Positions 50,257 through 58,224 are shown, numbered from the stretch's first letter. The stretch: DNA of 64,000 bases from JAFARE01 sp963777285 (GCA_963777285.1 CAVZPR010000001.1:1-64000); one strand, 5' to 3'. Translations and numbers: made by a program. Notes: a model not told the origin generated them from the letters alone.

Positions 50257-50769
50257 TCAGGTGAAGATCATCTGTCCGCCGGCAGCCTTCTCGTAGAACT
50301 CGCCGACGGTGATGATGTCCTGCACCTGCGGGATGAAGTCGTCCTTGCTCAGGCCGAACAGGTCCACCGACGCCTTGCACGCGTAGAGGCCGCAGCCGGT
50401 GTCGGCGATCATCTCCAGGAACTCCGGGATGGACGGGATGTCCAGCTTCTCCATCTTGCCTTCGAGGTAGTGGGTCATCACGCTGGACATGCCCGGCACA
50501 CCTCCTAGCCAGGTGGCCAGGTGCAGCCCGGGGTTGCCGACGGTCGCGATCTTGATGTGCTCGTGGCGCGTCTTGTGGATGGCGTCGAGCCCGAAGAAGG
50601 TGAAGAACAGGTTGGCCTCGATGCCCTCGGCGCGGGCACCGTTGGCCATGATCAGCCCGGGGTAGATGCCGTCCAACGAGCCCTTCGAGATGATGATCGA
50701 CACCTTCTCGATGGTTGCCGGCATGAACTGCTTGAGCTCTGCCTTGGGTTCCAGTGTCATCGTGGCCAT
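50257..50769 (-). CDS. DsrE/DsrF-like sulphur-carrier family protein
   Basis: 170 residues from ATG 50769. Rossmann-like start VSIIISKGSLDGIYPGLIMA, then IEANLFFTFFGLDAI, and a Cys pair in DTGCGLYACKASVDLFG, typical of DsrE/DsrF/DrsH proteins. These bind and pass persulphide sulphur. It lies 19 bases after the TusE-like gene, its expected sulphur partner. Confidence 0.88.
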   Translation of the reverse strand: MATMTLEPKAELKQFMPATIEKVSIIISKGSLDGIYPGLIMANGARAEGIEANLFFTFFGLDAIHKTRHEHIKIATVGNPGLHLATWLGGVPGMSSVMTHYLEGKMEKLDIPSIPEFLEMIADTGCGLYACKASVDLFGLSKDDFIPQVQDIITVGEFYEKAAGGQMIFT

Positions 50770-50788
50770 GGTCGTGTCTCCTTGCTCG

Positions 50789-51106
50789 TCAGATGCAGCC
50801 GCGTGGCTTGGGGATGCCGGCGATCCGGGCTGCGACCTTCGCCGGTCCTTTGGGGAAGAGCTCGTAAAGCTCTTTGATGGCAACCCCGGAGGTCTTGCCC
50901 AGTACCCGCACCGTCGGTCCGGTGCTCTTCTCGAAGTACTCCTTGCGCATGAAGCGGATCACCTGCCAATGGCGATCGGTGAGCTGCGTGATGCCCTCGC
51001 GCGCGGCGAGAGTCGGCACCATGTCCTCGCTCCACTCCTCCGGGTGGACGAAGAACCCTTCTGGATTGAGCTCGACCTCTTCGAGCGGCGGCGCTGCAAC
51101 AGGCAT
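50789..51106 (-). CDS. TusE/DsrC-family sulphur relay protein
   Basis: 105 residues. The C-terminal arm PKPRGCI keeps the penultimate Cys (104) essential for sulphur transfer; the second Cys of true DsrC, about ten residues earlier, is absent, so it is TusE-like rather than dissimilatory DsrC. WQVIRFMRKEYFEKSTGPTV is a family block. Second gene of the operon. Confidence 0.9.
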   Translation of the reverse strand: MPVAAPPLEEVELNPEGFFVHPEEWSEDMVPTLAAREGITQLTDRHWQVIRFMRKEYFEKSTGPTVRVLGKTSGVAIKELYELFPKGPAKVAARIAGIPKPRGCI

Positions 51107-51120
51107 GGCCGTTCCTCCTT

Positions 51121-52371
51121 TCAGCCTGCAGCCGCGACCTTGCGCTTACCTGCGGCAGGCATCTCTGATGTGATCCCCGGAATCGAGTGGCCGGGGAGCA
51201 GCGTGTGCCAGTAGAACCACTCGAACATCAGCTTGCCCAGATGGTTGAGGTGCGACTCCTTCAGGAGTGGCAGCCCGACCGGTCCGGGGAAGTGCCCGGG
51301 AAGGGGTTCGGTGTCGTAGTTGAAGTCGATGAGCACGGCTTTGCCGAATCCCGTCTCGATGAAGCAGTTGGCATGGCCGTCGTAGCTGGCGTCAAGCGGC
51401 TGGCCGGAGAGGAAGCGCTCGATGTTCTCTGTGAGCACCTCGCTCTCGAAGTGCGTCACGGAGCCGGCCTTCGAGGCCGGGATGCCGGCCGCGTCGCCGA
51501 TGACGAAGACGTTCGGCGCCACCTTGGACTGCAAGGTGTGCTCGTCGGTGGCGACGAAGTTGAGCTCGTCGCCCAGACCCTCCGAGCGGCCGACGTACGG
51601 AGCTCCACCGTGCAGCGGCACCACGACGCCGAGGTCGAAGGGCACTTCGCGACCGTCGTACGACACCAGCTTGCCGGGATCCGTGTCGACGCTTCCGGTG
51701 TTGAACTCCGTGACCACGTCAATCCGCTTGTCGGCGAGCAACTCGCCCAACCGCTTCGACGCCACCGGCTTGGTGAATGCCCCGTCGAGCGGCGTGACAT
51801 AGGTGATCGACACGTCATCGCGCACACCTTTCTCACGGAAGAACCAGTCGGCCAGGAAGCAGAACTCCAGCGGTGCCACCGGGCACTTGATCGGCATGTC
51901 GACAACGTTGACGACGATGCTGCCTGAGTCGAACGCCGCCAGGCGTTCGCGCAGCGCGCGAGCGCCGTCGAGCGAGTAGAAGGTGAAGACGTTGCGGTTC
52001 CAGCCCGGTCCCGGCAATCCCTCGGTCTCCTCGGGCACCAGCACAGCACCGCTGGCGATAACGAGGATGTCGTACTGCTCCCCGCGCCCGCCCTCGAGCT
52101 CAACGAGGTTGTTGGCCAGGTCGACGCGGGGCACCTCGGCCTGCAGGTAGCGGATACCCGCATGCAGCTGATCTCCGCGGGGCCGCACCAGCTCCTCCGC
52201 ACGTGTCAATCCGAAGGGGACGAAGAGGAGTCCAGGTTGGTAGACGTGGTCGTCGTTCTGATCGACGACGGTGATGTCGACCCTCGACTCGGGGAGCATG
52301 CGGCGGAGTCGATTGGCGGTGATGGTGCCGCCGGTGCCGCCGCCCAGGATGACCACTCGCCGCTTTTCCAT
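51121..52371 (-). CDS. FAD-dependent sulphide:quinone oxidoreductase-like protein
   Basis: 416 residues. FAD site VVILGGGTGGTITANRL at the N-terminus; second dinucleotide region VFVIGDAAGIPASKAGSVTH. Cys 163 and 171 (IKCPVAPLEFCF) and Cys 336 are candidates for the sulphide-reactive pair; an amphipathic C-terminus (FEWFYWHTLLPGHS) suits membrane binding. Resembles SQR/flavocytochrome c sulphide dehydrogenases; NDH-2 is less likely. First gene of the sulphur operon; redox motif site 6 lies 39-54 bases upstream. Confidence 0.8.
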   Translation of the reverse strand: MEKRRVVILGGGTGGTITANRLRRMLPESRVDITVVDQNDDHVYQPGLLFVPFGLTRAEELVRPRGDQLHAGIRYLQAEVPRVDLANNLVELEGGRGEQYDILVIASGAVLVPEETEGLPGPGWNRNVFTFYSLDGARALRERLAAFDSGSIVVNVVDMPIKCPVAPLEFCFLADWFFREKGVRDDVSITYVTPLDGAFTKPVASKRLGELLADKRIDVVTEFNTGSVDTDPGKLVSYDGREVPFDLGVVVPLHGGAPYVGRSEGLGDELNFVATDEHTLQSKVAPNVFVIGDAAGIPASKAGSVTHFESEVLTENIERFLSGQPLDASYDGHANCFIETGFGKAVLIDFNYDTEPLPGHFPGPVGLPLLKESHLNHLGKLMFEWFYWHTLLPGHSIPGITSEMPAAGKRKVAAAG

Positions 52372-52409
52372 TTCGTGGCCACCGTCTCACAGCGGCAGCG
52401 CGCCCGCCC

Positions 52410-52425
52410 AGGGTCGGAGGTCACA
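52410..52425 (+). promoter_or_regulatory. Redox-regulon motif, site 6
   Basis: AGGGTCGGAGGTCACA, between the divergent quinone-oxidoreductase operon (start 52371) and the hemerythrin gene (start 52506). Confidence 0.55.
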
Positions 52426-52505
52426 CGAGAAGCGGCCCTCCGGCCCTAGCCACGTTCAGTGCGGGGCGGGACGCTTGGCCGCAAGCACATGCGAGGAGTA
52501 CGGCG

Positions 52506-53018
52506 ATGACTGGAACGGAGAACATCAAACGGCAGAACGACAAGCTGCACGCCGGCATCGACGCGGTGGCTGTCCTGCGCGACGAGCTCGGCAACGTCTC
52601 GCCGGAGCTGGTGCGCGAGCGACTCGACAAGGCACTCGCGTTCTTCCGGCATGACGTTGGCCCGCATGCCCGCGCCGAGGAGAGGGTTTTCTATCCCGAA
52701 GTCTCCAAGGTGCTGGGGGTCGACCTCGGCGAGCGGATGGTCGGTGAGCATCGTCTCATCAGCACTCTGGTTAGCGGCGTGACCGAGCTGCGGCATCGCA
52801 TCGCCGTCGAGGGGGTGATTCCTGTCGAGCTGTACAGCGCGCTTGGCGCTCTCGTCGACATGGTGGAGTCGCATCTCCGCCTGGAGGAAGAGGTGCTCGT
52901 GCGGATGGCTCAGAAGCTGAGCGATTCGGACGCGTACTTCCTCTATGAACGCATGGAGGAAGCCGAGTTCGACGCGGTGGTAGCGCTATCCGCGCCACCC
53001 GCGTCCAGCTCTACGTGA
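52506..53018 (+). CDS. Hemerythrin (HHE) domain protein
   Basis: 170 residues from ATG 52506. Four-helix iron site: His 15, His 49, His 54, Glu 58 (FFRHDVGPHARAEE), His 82 in GEHRLI, and the HLRLEEE helix. Binds O2, NO or iron. Divergent from the quinone-oxidoreductase operon with a shared redox motif. A perfect hairpin follows at 53159. Confidence 0.9.
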   Translation: MTGTENIKRQNDKLHAGIDAVAVLRDELGNVSPELVRERLDKALAFFRHDVGPHARAEERVFYPEVSKVLGVDLGERMVGEHRLISTLVSGVTELRHRIAVEGVIPVELYSALGALVDMVESHLRLEEEVLVRMAQKLSDSDAYFLYERMEEAEFDAVVALSAPPASSST

Positions 53019-53158
53019 GCCGCCCCATCACCCGCTTGGCGATCTCGGGTGGGGCAACCTTGGACCGTTCGGCCCCGTCGCCCCCCCGGGCATTGGTCGC
53101 GTGAGGGTTACCGCAGCTGATTCGCTGTAGCTCCAGGTCGCAAGCCTGAGCACATGAA

Positions 53159-53185
53159 GGCGGGAGCGGTGGAACCGCTCCCGCC
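53159..53185. terminator. Bidirectional terminator hairpin
   Basis: GGCGGGAGCGGT and ACCGCTCCCGCC form a perfect 12-bp stem with a 3-base loop between the convergent hemerythrin (stop 53018) and Hsp20 (stop 53214) genes. It is 29 bases from the Hsp20 stop. The flanking T-runs are short. Confidence 0.7.
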
Positions 53186-53213
53186 TTGTGCCCTACAGCG
53201 CTTTGCGGCGGGC

Positions 53214-53687
53214 TCAGTGCGCGATCGGAATCCTGACCTTGCCAAAGATCTCCTTGGGGAGCTGGATACGCAGCTCGAGGATCCCGTTCAGGTAGGTTGC
53301 CTTGACCTCCTTCTCGGTCACGCCCGTGGGGAGCGGGACGAACCGGTACAGGGTGCCGTAGCGCATCTCGGTGAAGTACCCGGCGGGGATCTTCTCCTTG
53401 ACCGTCTGACGCCGCACTGCATGGATGTACAGACCGCCCTCCGTGAAGGTGACCCGCACGTCCTCATCGGGGTCGATCCCGGGGATCTCGGCCCGCACCA
53501 CAAGGTAGCCGTCCTCGTGGTACTGCTCGATCCTGAGCGGGGACTTGTACGTGCCCACCGGCATCTTGGGCCAGCTGAACACGCTGTCGGATAGCTCGAA
53601 GAGATCGAAGAACTCGCGCACCGCCGGTAGGAATGGCGCGAAGAACTCCTCGGTGGTCTCCTCTGGCTTGGTCGTGACTTCGAGCAT
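53214..53687 (-). CDS. Hsp20/alpha-crystallin small heat-shock protein
   Basis: 157 residues from ATG 53687, with AGGAGG 8 bases upstream. The alpha-crystallin domain (about 50-145) has YLVVRAEIPGIDPDEDVRVT and the closing ATYLNGILELRIQLPK with the A-x-x-x-n-GvL motif in modified form. ATP-independent chaperone. In mycobacteria hspX is a hallmark of the DosR regulon. Redox motif site 7 lies 71-86 bases upstream. Confidence 0.92.
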   Translation of the reverse strand: MLEVTTKPEETTEEFFAPFLPAVREFFDLFELSDSVFSWPKMPVGTYKSPLRIEQYHEDGYLVVRAEIPGIDPDEDVRVTFTEGGLYIHAVRRQTVKEKIPAGYFTEMRYGTLYRFVPLPTGVTEKEVKATYLNGILELRIQLPKEIFGKVRIPIAH

Positions 53688-53757
53688 CTCTGTTCCTCCT
53701 TGTGTGAACCTGACATGCTTCCAGGCACGATCCTGCGCCGCCAACTGGTGGGAGCCC

Positions 53758-53773
53758 AGGGTCTTCGGTCACC
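53758..53773 (+). promoter_or_regulatory. Redox-regulon motif, site 7
   Basis: AGGGTCTTCGGTCACC, 71-86 bases upstream of the Hsp20 start. A strong consensus match. Confidence 0.6.
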
Positions 53774-54151
53774 AACCTGGGCGCCAACGGTCCCGGATCC
53801 GCGAACGGTCGACCGTCAGGCGCCATGTCAGCGAGGGCGGTGCCGCCAGCGACAGCCGTCACGCCGATGAAGGCTTGGATTGCAGGCGATCAGCTCACAC
53901 CGTGCGCGCTCGAACCCTCGATGCGCACGCAGCGGCGTTCTACTACAACCGGGCTGATCCGCGAAATGCGCTCGTACAGACATGCCTCCGAGCCGGGAGT
54001 CGAACTGTGCGTTGAGACCGGCTCGTAGTACCGGCAACCGGGGATGCCTTCCGGACCGTAGGGACAATCCTTGCGACCCGCGGCGAAGCGGGCTCGTCCC
54101 GTTGGTTCGGCTTCCACAGCGGTAGCGTCCAGGCGGTATGGGTAGCCGTCC

Positions 54152-54167
54152 AGGGCCTTAGGTCACA
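54152..54167 (+). promoter_or_regulatory. Redox-regulon motif, site 8
   Basis: AGGGCCTTAGGTCACA, 106-121 bases upstream of the first gene of the cytochrome b operon (ATG 54273). Confidence 0.55.
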
Positions 54168-54272
54168 AGTTGCAAGGACTTCGGTCGCGTTGGGATCATG
54201 ACCACGAGCCCTCGCACTGAGCGGCTGCCGAGCCCACGCTCTGTCAAGTTGCATCGTACCAAGGAGGTCTGT

Positions 54273-54428
54273 ATGGATCAGCCGGCACCGTACGTCCACT
54301 GGGGCTTCATCCTCATTTCGCTGCCCAACCTGGTTCTGATCGGTGTGATGCTGCTGTTGTTCATCGTCGCTCTCGTCGCGCCGTTTCCGGGCCACCGCAG
54401 CTCGCGGGAGCGCAGTGATGACCGCTGA
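54273..54428 (+). CDS. Single-helix membrane microprotein
   Basis: 51 residues from ATG 54273, with AAGGAGG 5 bases upstream. A short polar start (MDQPAPYVHWGF), one helix (about 15-37; LPNLVLIGVMLLLFIVALVA), then a basic tail. Its end overlaps the cytochrome b gene by 11 bases. Likely a small subunit of the cytochrome complex. Confidence 0.7.
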   Translation: MDQPAPYVHWGFILISLPNLVLIGVMLLLFIVALVAPFPGHRSSRERSDDR

Positions 54429-55110
54429 TCCGAACCCTCCGGTGGCAAGCGGAGATACGCTAGGCGTCACCCCGGGGCCGCGCGAGCCGGGCTGGACGGC
54501 GGCCATCCGCGAGCGCGTGTCGCGCACCCTGCCCATTACTGAGCTGCTGCCGACCCGGCAGCCAGCCTACGTCGGCTCTTGGGTCTACGTCTTCGGTGTG
54601 GTCACCATTGCCGCCCTGGTGTGGGTGGTCATCAGCGGTGTGGTGCTGACCTTCTTCGGTTCCGCCTGGTGGCACATATCGTCCGTCGGCCGCTTCTTCA
54701 ACAGCGTGCACTTCTGGTCGGTGCAGATGTTCTTCATCTTCATGGTGCTGCATCTCTGGGGCCAGTACTGGGGCGCTGGCTGGCGCGACGGCAGAGCCAA
54801 GACCTGGATGGTTGGCGTGGTCATCTTCCTGGTCAGCGTGGTCACGGCGTTCACCGGCTACCTGATCCAGCAGAACTTCGATTCGCAATGGATCGCCGTC
54901 AACGCCAAGGACGCCGTCAACGCGACGGGGCTCGGCGGCATCTTCAACGTCACCAACTTCGGCCAGCAGTACGGCCTGCACGTGATGCTCTTTCCGATCG
55001 CGGTGACGCTGCTCGTCGTGCTGCACATCGTCCAGGTGAGAAGCCGCGGGGTGGTGCGGCCGATGGGTGATCCCATGCCGCGCGACGATGCGCCGGTGGG
55101 TGCGCGATGA
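54418..55110 (+). CDS. Cytochrome b (b6-type N-terminal domain) protein
   Basis: 230 residues from ATG 54418. Four membrane helices, with haem-ligand His pairs in helix 2 (HFWSVQMFFIFMVLHLWGQY) and helix 4 (GLHVMLFPIAVTLLVVLHIV), spaced 14 apart as in cytochrome b/b6. The quinone-site C-terminal domain is not in this protein. The ATGA overlap couples it to the next gene. The Rieske partner may be that at 22791-23429. Confidence 0.88.
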   Translation: MTADPNPPVASGDTLGVTPGPREPGWTAAIRERVSRTLPITELLPTRQPAYVGSWVYVFGVVTIAALVWVVISGVVLTFFGSAWWHISSVGRFFNSVHFWSVQMFFIFMVLHLWGQYWGAGWRDGRAKTWMVGVVIFLVSVVTAFTGYLIQQNFDSQWIAVNAKDAVNATGLGGIFNVTNFGQQYGLHVMLFPIAVTLLVVLHIVQVRSRGVVRPMGDPMPRDDAPVGAR

Positions 55111-56108
55111 AGGTTTTTGCTCACCGCCGTCGCGCTGTCGAGAAGGAGCGCTACTACCGCGGCGTAGCCATGGTGCCCTACGACCTCGTCAAGGAGCTGA
55201 CGTTCGCGCTGATCGGCATCCTGGGCGTCGTCCTGATTCTGTCTGTGGTGCTCTCGTCTCCCGACGTGCCGTCGGTGACCATCCAGAGCTGGTCGAAGGC
55301 CGACCCCGTCGACTTCGTGACCACGGCCACGGGAGAGCTCGCCGGTTCAACGACGGTGGCCGGCTACGGACCGCCGTACAACACCGGCACGGGCTCGGTG
55401 CAGAGCTGGGGCTTCCTCCATCCGCAGGAGTGGGCTGGCGTGCATGTCCCTTCGAACCCGCCCAACGACTTCGTGCTGCAGCCGTTGACACAGGCGACAT
55501 CCGGAGACGCGCAGCTCGCCTCGGCGCTGAACACGTTCAATGGTGCATCAGGTGATGACCAGACCAAATGGTTGACCAACTACGGCAACGCGCTTGGCAA
55601 TGCGACGGTCAATGATGCAGGAGCGGTGGTCGTGGCCAACGGCGACTACGGCCCTGTTCCGGTGCTCATGGACCGCATGCTCCGGCTGGCGCGGTCAGGC
55701 GGGCTGGACGCGCTGCTGCTGACCAGCAACCACTTCTATCAAACGGACTTCACACGTCCGCTGCTCTTCATGGACGACGGTGGCTATCTGTCCGGCCTGG
55801 CCCAGGATGAGAAGCTCACCGGAAGCCAGTGGGGCATGATGAACGAGACCGGCCGCTATCCGGGGCAGGCGTGGCTGTGGCTGTACACCATGTGGTATCA
55901 GGTCCCGCCGTACAACGCGCAAAACGGTGTGCTGGGCATCAGCTCAGCCAACGCGGACCTTGCGGTGGTCGGCACCATGCTGCTGCTCAGCGCGCTCCTC
56001 ATTCTCGTGCCGTTCATTCCCGGTCTGCGCGACATTCCGCGCTGGATACCGGTGCACAAGCTGATCTGGCGCCGCTACTACAAAAAGGAACAGAATAGGC
56101 GGAGCTGA
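55107..56108 (+). CDS. Membrane protein coupled to cytochrome b
   Basis: 333 residues from ATG 55107. One helix near 29-50 (LTFALIGILGVVLILSVVLS), a long external domain (about 55-285) rich in Asn, Gly and Tyr, then a second helix (about 290-312) and a basic tail (WRRYYKKEQNRRS). It replaces the usual cytochrome b C-terminal domain in this operon; I recognise the arrangement but not the fold. No haem-binding CxxCH is present. Confidence 0.65.
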   Translation: MKVFAHRRRAVEKERYYRGVAMVPYDLVKELTFALIGILGVVLILSVVLSSPDVPSVTIQSWSKADPVDFVTTATGELAGSTTVAGYGPPYNTGTGSVQSWGFLHPQEWAGVHVPSNPPNDFVLQPLTQATSGDAQLASALNTFNGASGDDQTKWLTNYGNALGNATVNDAGAVVVANGDYGPVPVLMDRMLRLARSGGLDALLLTSNHFYQTDFTRPLLFMDDGGYLSGLAQDEKLTGSQWGMMNETGRYPGQAWLWLYTMWYQVPPYNAQNGVLGISSANADLAVVGTMLLLSALLILVPFIPGLRDIPRWIPVHKLIWRRYYKKEQNRRS

Positions 56109-56153
56109 ACCAGTGTCGCTTGGGCAGGTGCTATCGTCGAGGCATGTACATTC

Positions 56154-56324
56154 GATTCCAGCGCTTTCCAGCTTCCAGGGACTAGCGCTGGTTCTAACGC
56201 CAACCAAATTCCGACGAAAGTACTCTAACCTGAGTTCGCAGCTGCTGGGCGAAATGAGCACTTGTCTGGGGGACCAGGGGTCGCAGGTTCGAGTCCTGTC
56301 TCCCCGAGCTTTCGCCCAATGGTG
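56154..56324 (+). repeat. tRNA-half repeat, copy E (full)
   Basis: GATTCCA blocks, GGGACTAGCGCT, CCAACCAAATTCCGACGAAA, GTACTCTAACCTGAGTTCGC, then the tRNA half as in copy C (CTGGGGG loop, GCAGG/CCTGT T-stem, CTCCCCG). The tail CCCAATGGTG is diverged. It starts 46 bases after the last gene of the cytochrome operon. Confidence 0.85.
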
Positions 56325-56369
56325 TCATAAAACTTGAAAGGAAGTCTGGCACCTATGCGGATCGTCTGG

Positions 56370-57194
56370 TCAGCGCTCACGCGGGGTCCACGAGAAGCGC
56401 ATCACCGCGACAAGCAGCCCACCGACAGTCCAGGTGCCGAGAATTGCCAAATCGGCGCCGCTGAAGCCGGGTCCGGTCGTCGCCGGGTCAAACGCAGTGA
56501 TAAGCGCGTTGCTCAGATGGCGGACAGGGAAGACACTGGCAACAGCGCCGAGCCAGGACGGGATCTCGTTCTGCTGCACGAAAACGCCAGAGATGAAATA
56601 GAGGGGCAGTAGAGTGGCCTGGACTATTGGTTGCGCCGAGTCGGCGGCACCAATAAAGCTGGCCACCGCGTAGCCGACGCTACAGAAGGCTATTGCACCC
56701 ACAATAGCGGTCACAACAACTCCCGGAATGGTGTGCGAGGGAATCGTCGCTCCATAGAAGATGCTGCCAATGGCCAGCATCACACCGCACATGACGAGAG
56801 CTATGACGACGGCGAGAAAGGCCCGGCCGAGGATCAGCACATATGGCGGTATGGGCGCGGCTCGCCGCCGCTTGAGAATACCGCTCTCGCGCTCAGTGAC
56901 TACGGCGATGACCAGGTTGGTGAACGCCGCGGAGATGATGCCGAGTGTCGTCAGGGCTGGGACGTAGTACGTCGACTGCTTGATCGTCGCACCACTGGGG
57001 AGGCGAACAGTGTTGTTGCCAAACACGCCTACGAAGATCACGAGGAAGAGCACTGGCAGGATGATGGTGAAGAAGCGCGCCTGCCCGTTGCGCAAGAACG
57101 AGCGCAGTTCGAAAGAGAACTGATGGTTGACGAGGGCAACCTCCTCGAGGGGAGATCGGCCCGTCCTCACCGGAACAACCGTTGTGACACTCAT
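56370..57194 (-). CDS. ABC-2 type transporter permease
   Basis: 274 residues. Six membrane segments; starts with a cytoplasmic helix (HQFSFELRSFLRNGQARFFT) and has ERESGILKRRRAAPIPPYVL and the LPLYFISGVF loop, typical of ABC-2 exporters. Partner of the split ATPase gene upstream. Last gene of the operon starting at 63910. Confidence 0.85.
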   Translation of the reverse strand: MSVTTVVPVRTGRSPLEEVALVNHQFSFELRSFLRNGQARFFTIILPVLFLVIFVGVFGNNTVRLPSGATIKQSTYYVPALTTLGIISAAFTNLVIAVVTERESGILKRRRAAPIPPYVLILGRAFLAVVIALVMCGVMLAIGSIFYGATIPSHTIPGVVVTAIVGAIAFCSVGYAVASFIGAADSAQPIVQATLLPLYFISGVFVQQNEIPSWLGAVASVFPVRHLSNALITAFDPATTGPGFSGADLAILGTWTVGGLLVAVMRFSWTPRER

Positions 57195-57226
57195 CGGATT
57201 CTCAACTTCACGTGGCTGGGCGCCCG

Positions 57227-57370
57227 CTACTGAGCGAGAGAGACAACTCGCCTATCCCAGCGCAACTGCGCCTCGCAATGCGAGCATTCGAGCATGCCCT
57301 TTCTAACGCGCTTTCCGCAGTTGGGGCACGGCTTGCTTCGCCAGCGTCGAATCAAGAACCAAATGATCAT
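57227..57370 (-). CDS. Zinc-ribbon microprotein within the ABC operon
   Basis: 47 residues from ATG 57370, with GGAGG 7 bases upstream. CPNC (residues 15-18) and CSHC (29-32) form a compact ribbon; the first ten residues are hydrophobic and basic (MIIWFLIRRW), so it may sit at the membrane. It fills the gap between the ATPase and permease genes. Confidence 0.65.
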   Translation of the reverse strand: MIIWFLIRRWRSKPCPNCGKRVRKGMLECSHCEAQLRWDRRVVSLAQ

Positions 57371-57371
57371 G

Positions 57372-57961
57372 TCAACGTCCTCCTCTCCGGTCTGTAGGCT
57401 TCTCTGTGGTCAACTCCAGATAGATGTCCTCGAGAGTAGGTCGCTTCACTTCTAGGTCAGGAAGCTCCCCCACGCCCGCTGCCCACCGCGCCAATGCGAC
57501 CAAGTCCGCGAGCGGCGCGTCGCTGCTCAGACGAACCTCGCCGTCGCTGGCCCGTGTGATCCGTTCCAAGAGAGCCGGAGGCAAGGACGCCGTGTCGTAA
57601 CCCGCCGGCAGCTGGAAGCTGACCAACGCCGGTCGTGAATCGCGTCCGCCTAGCGTTCTGGGGGTGCCTTCGGCGACGATGCAGCCTTTCGCGATAACCA
57701 CTATCCGGTCCGCTAGATGCTCCGCCTCATCCATGTAGTGCGTGGTAAGGAGGATGGTTCTCCCTAGAACTCCGCAAGCCGTCGATCACATCCCATGCCT
57801 GCCGGCGCGCCGATGGGTCGAAACCGGTCGTCGGCTCGTCGAGGAAGATCAGCTCAGGATCGCCGATAAGCGCAAGAGCCACGTCGAGCCGTCGCCGCTG
57901 ACCACCGCTCAGTTCCGACCCTCGCGTAGACGCCTTCTTGCCGAGCCCGACGAGCTCTAGT
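57372..57961 (-). pseudogene. ABC ATPase gene, C-terminal part, with a 1-base insertion
   Basis: Continues the ATPase started at 61200 after the IS21 insertion: ELVGLGKKAS, signature LSGGQRRRLDVAL, Walker B LIFLDEPTTGFDP, then, after one extra base near 57772, VLGRTILLTTHYMDEAEHLA and a C-terminal domain ending LEDIYLELT. Removing the IS with one CTAGT copy joins the two parts exactly in frame (SETL-ELVG); the extra base is a second, independent lesion. Confidence 0.8.
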
Positions 57962-58224
57962 TGCGCATTCCGGTGAATCCGAACACCGATTCCGATTGAA
58001 AGCGAACACCGATTCCGGTCGAAAGCGAACACTTTGAGAGCGGGTCGGCGCCGCGATGTCTTCGGGTGTGTGGAGTCAGAACGAGCCGGTCATCACCTCC
58101 AAGCGCAAGCGTAGTCGGTTGTCGGCTGAGGCGGTGCGGATGGCCAGGTGTTCCAGGCCGTGTCCATCGGTTTCCAGGGCACATAGGCGGTCCTGTGGGC
58201 ACGCGCTCGCGGCCGTTGCTGCGT

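Larger units (their letters stand above)
53688..54272. other. Regulatory gap with two redox motifs, no gene seen
   Basis: 585 bases between the divergent Hsp20 and cytochrome operons. Short frames are open on both strands without ribosome-binding sites. It holds motif sites 7 and 8, plus a GGACTTCGGTCGC half-site at 54176-54188. Confidence 0.5.
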
